8,429 nucleotides of DNA from Oscillospiraceae bacterium. GTDB lineage: Bacteria > Bacillota > Clostridia > Oscillospirales > UBA929. Where the stretch lies: positions 1-8,429 of the forward strand of contig JAITQI010000183.1 of assembly GCA_031289065.1 (NCBI GenBank). The letters run 5' to 3'. The notes below the pieces were generated by a model. The model was not told the origin of the DNA. It saw only the letters and a program-made list of their open reading frames with translations, and searched no databases. Shown piece by piece: positions 5,912 to 8,429 of this stretch (position 1 is the stretch's first letter; the number at the start of each line of letters is the position of its first letter). Made by a program: the position numbers and the translations under genes.

Positions 5912-6594
5912 CAGCCGTTCTCGCGTATGCGGTCTCCTGCTTGCTGCAATAGCAGAAGAAGGGATTTGGCCAGCTGGGGATAGTCGGCCATCAGGCCGTC
6001 GTGGGACAGGGGAGGCAGGGCGTCCTCCGGCCGCTTTTTCCCGGCGGCGGGCATCAGCCGGGCGGACAGGCGGGCCTCCCGCAGAGCCATATCCGAGGCG
6101 GCGTACAGGGGAAACAGCGCCCCGGGCAGGGGGAAGACGGTGTCCGGGTTTTCCCCGGAGGCGTCGTACAGGTGCCGGAACAGGACGTACACCCCGTCCC
6201 CCAGGTAGGCGGAGGCCTCTTCGATGAGCGTCTTGTCCCGGGTCTGGCCCAGCAGGTCGAACAGCAGGCTGATGGCCCCCAACAGCAACTTCTTGTGCAA
6301 CAAGGCCGCGACATTGCCCCGCAAGCGATTGTCCTTGTCGTTTTCGGCGTCGTGCAGGTCCTCCGGGGCCAGCAGCGCCCCGTCCCGCATCAAAGTGCGC
6401 CCCAGCAGATAGTCGGCTGACACGCCATAGTAATCACAGGCCCGGGTGACAAACGCCAAACCGGGCTCCCGAGCACCCTTTTCGTAATGGGACAACAGCG
6501 CCTGGGACACCCCCAGCGACGCCGACGCCGCCCGCTGGCTGATGCCTTTTTCATGGCGCAGTAGGGAAAGCGTCCGGCAAAAGTTTTCGTTCAT
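5911..6594 (-). CDS. XRE-family helix-turn-helix transcriptional regulator
   Basis: The 227-residue product has an N-terminal XRE/Cro-type helix-turn-helix at about residues 5-65: TLSLLRHEKGISQRAASASL, then GVSQALLSHYEKGAREPGL and CDYYGVSADYLLGRT. The remaining 150 or so residues form a mostly helical domain (LLHKKLLLGAISLLFDLLG; SLLLLLQQAGDRIRENG) with no motif I recognise; it could bind a ligand or another subunit. The hydrophobic stretches are short and broken by charges, so membrane insertion is not suggested. The ATG at 6594 is chosen because AAGGAG lies 11 nt upstream and the helix-turn-helix begins right after it; a GTG 33 nt further upstream has no ribosome site. It has its own sigma-A promoter and terminator, so it is monocistronic. 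Its target is unknown; pduL is divergent and a possible candidate. Confidence 0.88.
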   Translation of the reverse strand: MNENFCRTLSLLRHEKGISQRAASASLGVSQALLSHYEKGAREPGLAFVTRACDYYGVSADYLLGRTLMRDGALLAPEDLHDAENDKDNRLRGNVAALLHKKLLLGAISLLFDLLGQTRDKTLIEEASAYLGDGVYVLFRHLYDASGENPDTVFPLPGALFPLYAASDMALREARLSARLMPAAGKKRPEDALPPLSHDGLMADYPQLAKSLLLLLQQAGDRIRENG

Positions 6595-6654
6595 TCGTAC
6601 CCGTGCTCCTTCTCCGCGTCGCGTCACGCCCCGGGCGCAACAACACGCGGTATA

Positions 6655-6683
6655 ATTTTACCAAAAAAATACGCTTCTGTAAA
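6655..6683 (-). promoter_or_regulatory. Sigma-A promoter of the xre gene
   Basis: Minus-strand TTTACA (6683-6678) and TAAAAT (6660-6655) are separated by 17 nt and each differs from consensus by one base. The -10 lies about 60 nt before the ATG at 6594, giving a leader of roughly 50 nt that contains AAGGAG. Confidence 0.75.
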
Positions 6684-6705
6684 GGGCGAAAAAAGAAAAA
6701 ACAGC

Positions 6706-6833
6706 AAACGACGATAAACGACGATAATTGACAATGGGGGATGCGCCCGGCGCGATAAAGGAAATCGCCACGCAGCGGCTCCAGCATTGTCAACTGTCAA
6801 TTGTCCATTGTCAATCGTCAATGGCGCCGCCAT
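6706..6833. repeat. ATTGTCC-type heptad element (copy 3) between divergent genes
   Basis: The right part holds five 7-bp units: ATTGTCA (6786-6792), ACTGTCA, ATTGTCC, ATTGTCA and ATCGTCA (to 6820), then the mini-hairpin ATGGC-GCC-GCCAT (6821-6833). The left part has a 10-bp tandem repeat AAACGACGAT (6706-6725), then ATTGACAATGG (6727-6737), the exact 11-bp inverted match of CCATTGTCAAT at 6805-6815. The interior has the palindrome GCGCC-C-GGCGC (6743-6753) and CGCAGCGGCT (6771-6780), found inverted in copy 2. The layout resembles a tiny non-coding mobile element. It lies upstream of both the xre and pduL promoters. I see no gene in 6684-6889. Confidence 0.8.
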
Positions 6834-6889
6834 TCGCCGCCGCGGTAATATATTCTTTCAAAATCCCTCGTTTTCTTTGCCCCCAACTG

Positions 6890-6918
6890 TTGCCAGCAAC
6901 GGGACTTTGTGATAATAT
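6890..6918 (+). promoter_or_regulatory. Candidate sigma-A promoter of pduL
   Basis: TTGCCA (6890-6895), a 17-nt spacer and TAATAT (6913-6918). The -35 matches four to five consensus positions and the -10 four. The short palindrome GTTGC-CA-GCAAC (6889-6900) covers the -35 and could be a regulator site. The predicted leader is only about 20 nt and ends in AAAGGAG (6928-6934). Confidence 0.55.
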
Positions 6919-6945
6919 GGACTTCTGAAAGGAGATGTTCCCCCT

Positions 6946-7524
6946 ATGGAATCACTGCGCGTTGAAATTGAAGGCTCCGCCCGCCATGCCCATGTGACCC
7001 CGGCGGATTTGCAAACGCTGTTTGGGCCGGGCGCCGTCCTGCACAATAAGAAGGAACTGTCCCAGCCGGGGCAGTATGTGACCGAGGAGAGAATCCGGGT
7101 GGAAGGCCCTCGGGGCGGGATTGACCGCATCTCCATCCTGGGCCCCGAACGGGCGGCCACCCAGGTCGAGGTGTCCCTGACTGACGCCCGCGCCCTGGGC
7201 GTCACCCCCCCGGTGCGGGAGAGCGGCCAGCTGGCCGGTTCCGCCCCCGCCCGCCTGGTGGGCCCCGCCGGAACGCTGGAACTCCCCGAAGGGGTCATCA
7301 TCGCCAAACGGCACATCCACGTCTCCGACACGGACGCCGTCCGGTACGGCCTGTCCGACAAAGAGATCGTTTCCGTGCGGGTGGAAGGCGACCGCGCCCT
7401 CACCTTCGGCGAGGTGGTCATCCGCGTCTCCCCCGAATTCCGCACCAGTATGCACATCGACATCGACGAATTCAACGCCGCCGGCCTCTCCGGCACAGCC
7501 ACCGGCCTGGTCGTCAAACCCTAA
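6946..7524 (+). CDS. pduL: PduL-type phosphate acyltransferase (phosphotransacylase)
   Basis: PduL moves an acyl group between CoA and phosphate (acetyl-CoA or propanoyl-CoA to acyl-phosphate), feeding acetate kinase for ATP. The 192-residue protein has the two duplicated PTAC beta-barrel halves and the metal-binding histidines: SARHAHVT (H14, H16) and AKRHIHVS (H123, H125), plus H170 in SMHIDIDE. LSQPGQY (39-45) and PPVRESG (88-94, with R91) match the phosphate/CoA site of the family. The N-terminus begins straight at the first barrel, without the amphipathic helix that sends PduL into microcompartments. No shell-protein genes are nearby, so a cytosolic role in place of Pta is likely. The ATG at 6946 has AAAGGAG 11 nt upstream. 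The neighbours are unrelated, so it is probably transcribed alone. Confidence 0.93.
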   Translation: MESLRVEIEGSARHAHVTPADLQTLFGPGAVLHNKKELSQPGQYVTEERIRVEGPRGGIDRISILGPERAATQVEVSLTDARALGVTPPVRESGQLAGSAPARLVGPAGTLELPEGVIIAKRHIHVSDTDAVRYGLSDKEIVSVRVEGDRALTFGEVVIRVSPEFRTSMHIDIDEFNAAGLSGTATGLVVKP

Positions 7525-7540
7525 CCCCCCAAACGCTACC

Positions 7541-7570
7541 AGTCTATGCCCCCCCGCAAAGGCATAGACT
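7541..7570. repeat. Perfect 10-bp inverted repeat after pduL
   Basis: AGTCTATGCC (7541-7550) and GGCATAGACT (7561-7570) pair perfectly around a 10-nt loop, 16 nt after the pduL stop. CTACCA flanks or follows each arm as a direct repeat (7536-7541 and 7569-7574, each overlapping an arm end). No T tract follows on either strand, so it is not a standard intrinsic terminator. It may still mark the 3' end of the pduL mRNA. Confidence 0.65.
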
Positions 7571-7592
7571 ACCAACAAAAAGAAATAATAAT

Positions 7593-7641
7593 TTTTCATT
7601 CTTCATTCTTAATTTCGCCATTTCGCTCCGCGAAACGGCGA
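7593..7641. repeat. A/T heptad array with mini-hairpin (copy 4) upstream of glgB
   Basis: Three 7-bp units TTTTCAT (7593-7599), TCTTCAT (7600-7606) and TCTTAAT (7607-7613) are followed by a GC-rich palindrome. Its core is TTTCGC (7621-7626) / GCGAAA (7630-7635) with loop TCC, extended by TCGCC / GGCGA with one mismatch (7615-7641). It ends 4 nt before the glgB ribosome site, so in mRNA the hairpin would sit next to that site and could affect translation. It shares the TCTTAAT unit with copy 1. Confidence 0.65.
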
Positions 7642-7645
7642 GGCC

Positions 7646-7651
7646 AGGAGG
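7646..7651 (+). promoter_or_regulatory. Ribosome binding site fixing the glgB start
   Basis: AGGAGG lies 10 nt before the ATG at 7662. It supports translation of the unusual N-terminal extension rather than a start nearer the catalytic region. Confidence 0.8.
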
Positions 7652-7661
7652 ATTCTCAATC

Positions 7662-8429
7662 ATGGCGGTACAGAAGACAAAAACCGGCGGACAGAAGCCG
7701 GAGGCGGCCAAGCCCAAGCCCGCCGCTCCGAAAGCGGTCAAGGCCCCCGCCCCCGCCAAAGCCGCCAAACCAAGCCCCCCCAAGGCGGAGGCGGTTTCGG
7801 CTAAGGCGGCGGTTCCCCCCAAAGCGGCGGCCAAGACCGTCAGAGAGCCCAAAGCCACCAAACCCGCCGTCCCCAAGGCCCTGCCCCTGGCTGTAAAGCA
7901 CGATCCCTTGCGGGACGACCACCTTTACTTCTTCCATGAGGGCACAGACTGCCGGGCCTACGAGGTTCTGGGCAGCCGCCTCGCCGAGCGGGACGGGGTG
8001 CCCGGCGCGGTGTTCCGGGTGTGGGCCCCTGAGGCCGAAGCGGTCGCCGTCATGGGGGACTTCTGCGGCTGGAACCGGGAGGCCCATCCCATGGCCAAAA
8101 TTTCGGTGGGCGTTTGGGAGACCTTCGTCCCCGGCATGAAGGAATACGACGCCTACAAGTACGCCGTCACCGCCAAGGGCGGCCGCTGGCTGGAAAAGGC
8201 CGACCCCTACGCCTTCCATGCCGAAACCCGCCCCCGTACCGCCTCCAAGCTCTTCGCCCTGGAGGGCTACACTTGGGGCGACGAGGCCTGGCGGGCGGCG
8301 GGGCAGGCCCCCTACGAAAAACCCATGAACGTCTACGAGGTTCACCTGGGCTCCTGGCGGCAGGGGGAAGACGGCGCGCTGCTGCCCTATGCCGAGCTGG
8401 CCGACCAGCTGGTCCCCTATGTAAAGGAA
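7662..8429 (+). CDS. glgB: 1,4-alpha-glucan branching enzyme, N-terminal part (3' end outside window)
   Basis: GlgB cuts alpha-1,4 glucan chains and rejoins them as alpha-1,6 branches during glycogen synthesis. The 256 visible residues run off the window in frame. Residues 80-215 match the CBM48/N-terminal module: YFFHEGTDCRAYEVLGS, FRVWAPEAEAVAVMGDFCGW (118-137), PGMKEYDAYKYAV and KADPYAFHAETRPRTASKL. NVYEVHLGSWR (223-233) marks the entry to the GH13 catalytic barrel, and ELADQLVPYVKE ends the visible part; the catalytic residues lie beyond the window. Residues 1-78 are an unusual extension made almost only of Ala, Lys, Pro and Val, with about 16 Lys and few acidic residues. The ATG at 7662 has AGGAGG 10 nt upstream and the frame is open, so the extension is probably translated. 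No other glycogen gene is visible. Confidence 0.93.
   Translation, partial: MAVQKTKTGGQKPEAAKPKPAAPKAVKAPAPAKAAKPSPPKAEAVSAKAAVPPKAAAKTVREPKATKPAVPKALPLAVKHDPLRDDHLYFFHEGTDCRAYEVLGSRLAERDGVPGAVFRVWAPEAEAVAVMGDFCGWNREAHPMAKISVGVWETFVPGMKEYDAYKYAVTAKGGRWLEKADPYAFHAETRPRTASKLFALEGYTWGDEAWRAAGQAPYEKPMNVYEVHLGSWRQGEDGALLPYAELADQLVPYVKE

Noticed and set aside
6595..6627. Longer xre start at GTG 6627
   Set aside because: No ribosome site upstream, and the helix-turn-helix domain begins right after ATG 6594.
6651..6656. Plus-strand TATAAT as a promoter toward pduL
   Set aside because: No -35 at a correct distance (the matching position reads GCCCCG); it is explained as part of the minus-strand xre promoter region.
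4863..6833. CRISPR array
   Set aside because: The repeats are 7-bp units in direct contact without unique spacers, and no cas gene is present.

Overview
The window is a high-GC stretch of a spore-forming Firmicute. It most likely comes from Clostridia of the Oscillospiraceae/Ruminococcaceae type. The evidence is the classic infB-rbfA-nrnA-truB-ribF order, a SpoVT sporulation regulator, strong AGGAGG-type ribosome sites, a PduL phosphotransacylase and a clostridial GlgB. The lineage call is inference from gene content and protein style; no search was run.

Layout. Bases 1-4452 (+) hold a translation/RNA-maturation/flavin operon: the 3' end of infB (IF-2), rbfA (30S maturation), an nrnA-type DHH phosphoesterase, truB (tRNA pseudouridine-55 synthase, overlapping nrnA by 4 nt) and ribF (riboflavin kinase/FAD synthetase). 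A strong hairpin with a U tract lies inside this operon, between rbfA and nrnA. Directly after ribF is a small RelA/SpoT-like HD-domain gene (about 4464-4847, +). It looks damaged at both ends: no convincing start signal, and a one-base excess in an A6 run that replaces its C-terminal helix. It converges on spoVT (4946-5488, -), which starts at TTG and has a sigma-G-like promoter.

Bases 5552-5809 contain no recognised gene but do contain inverted repeats, ending in a strong bidirectional terminator (5810-5857). An XRE-type regulator follows on the minus strand (5911-6594) with a good sigma-A promoter. Divergent from it, pduL (6946-7524, +) encodes a phosphotransacylase without a microcompartment targeting tail. 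The window ends in the 5' part of glgB (7662 onward, +), whose product has an odd, very basic Ala/Lys/Pro-rich N-terminal extension of about 78 residues.

The least expected structure is intergenic. Four gaps carry arrays of 7-bp units: TCTTAAT-like units before rbfA and before glgB, and ATTGTCC-like units after the HD gene and between xre and pduL. Each array sits next to or encloses a compact GC-rich palindrome. They look like one or two families of small dispersed repeat elements, possibly mobile.
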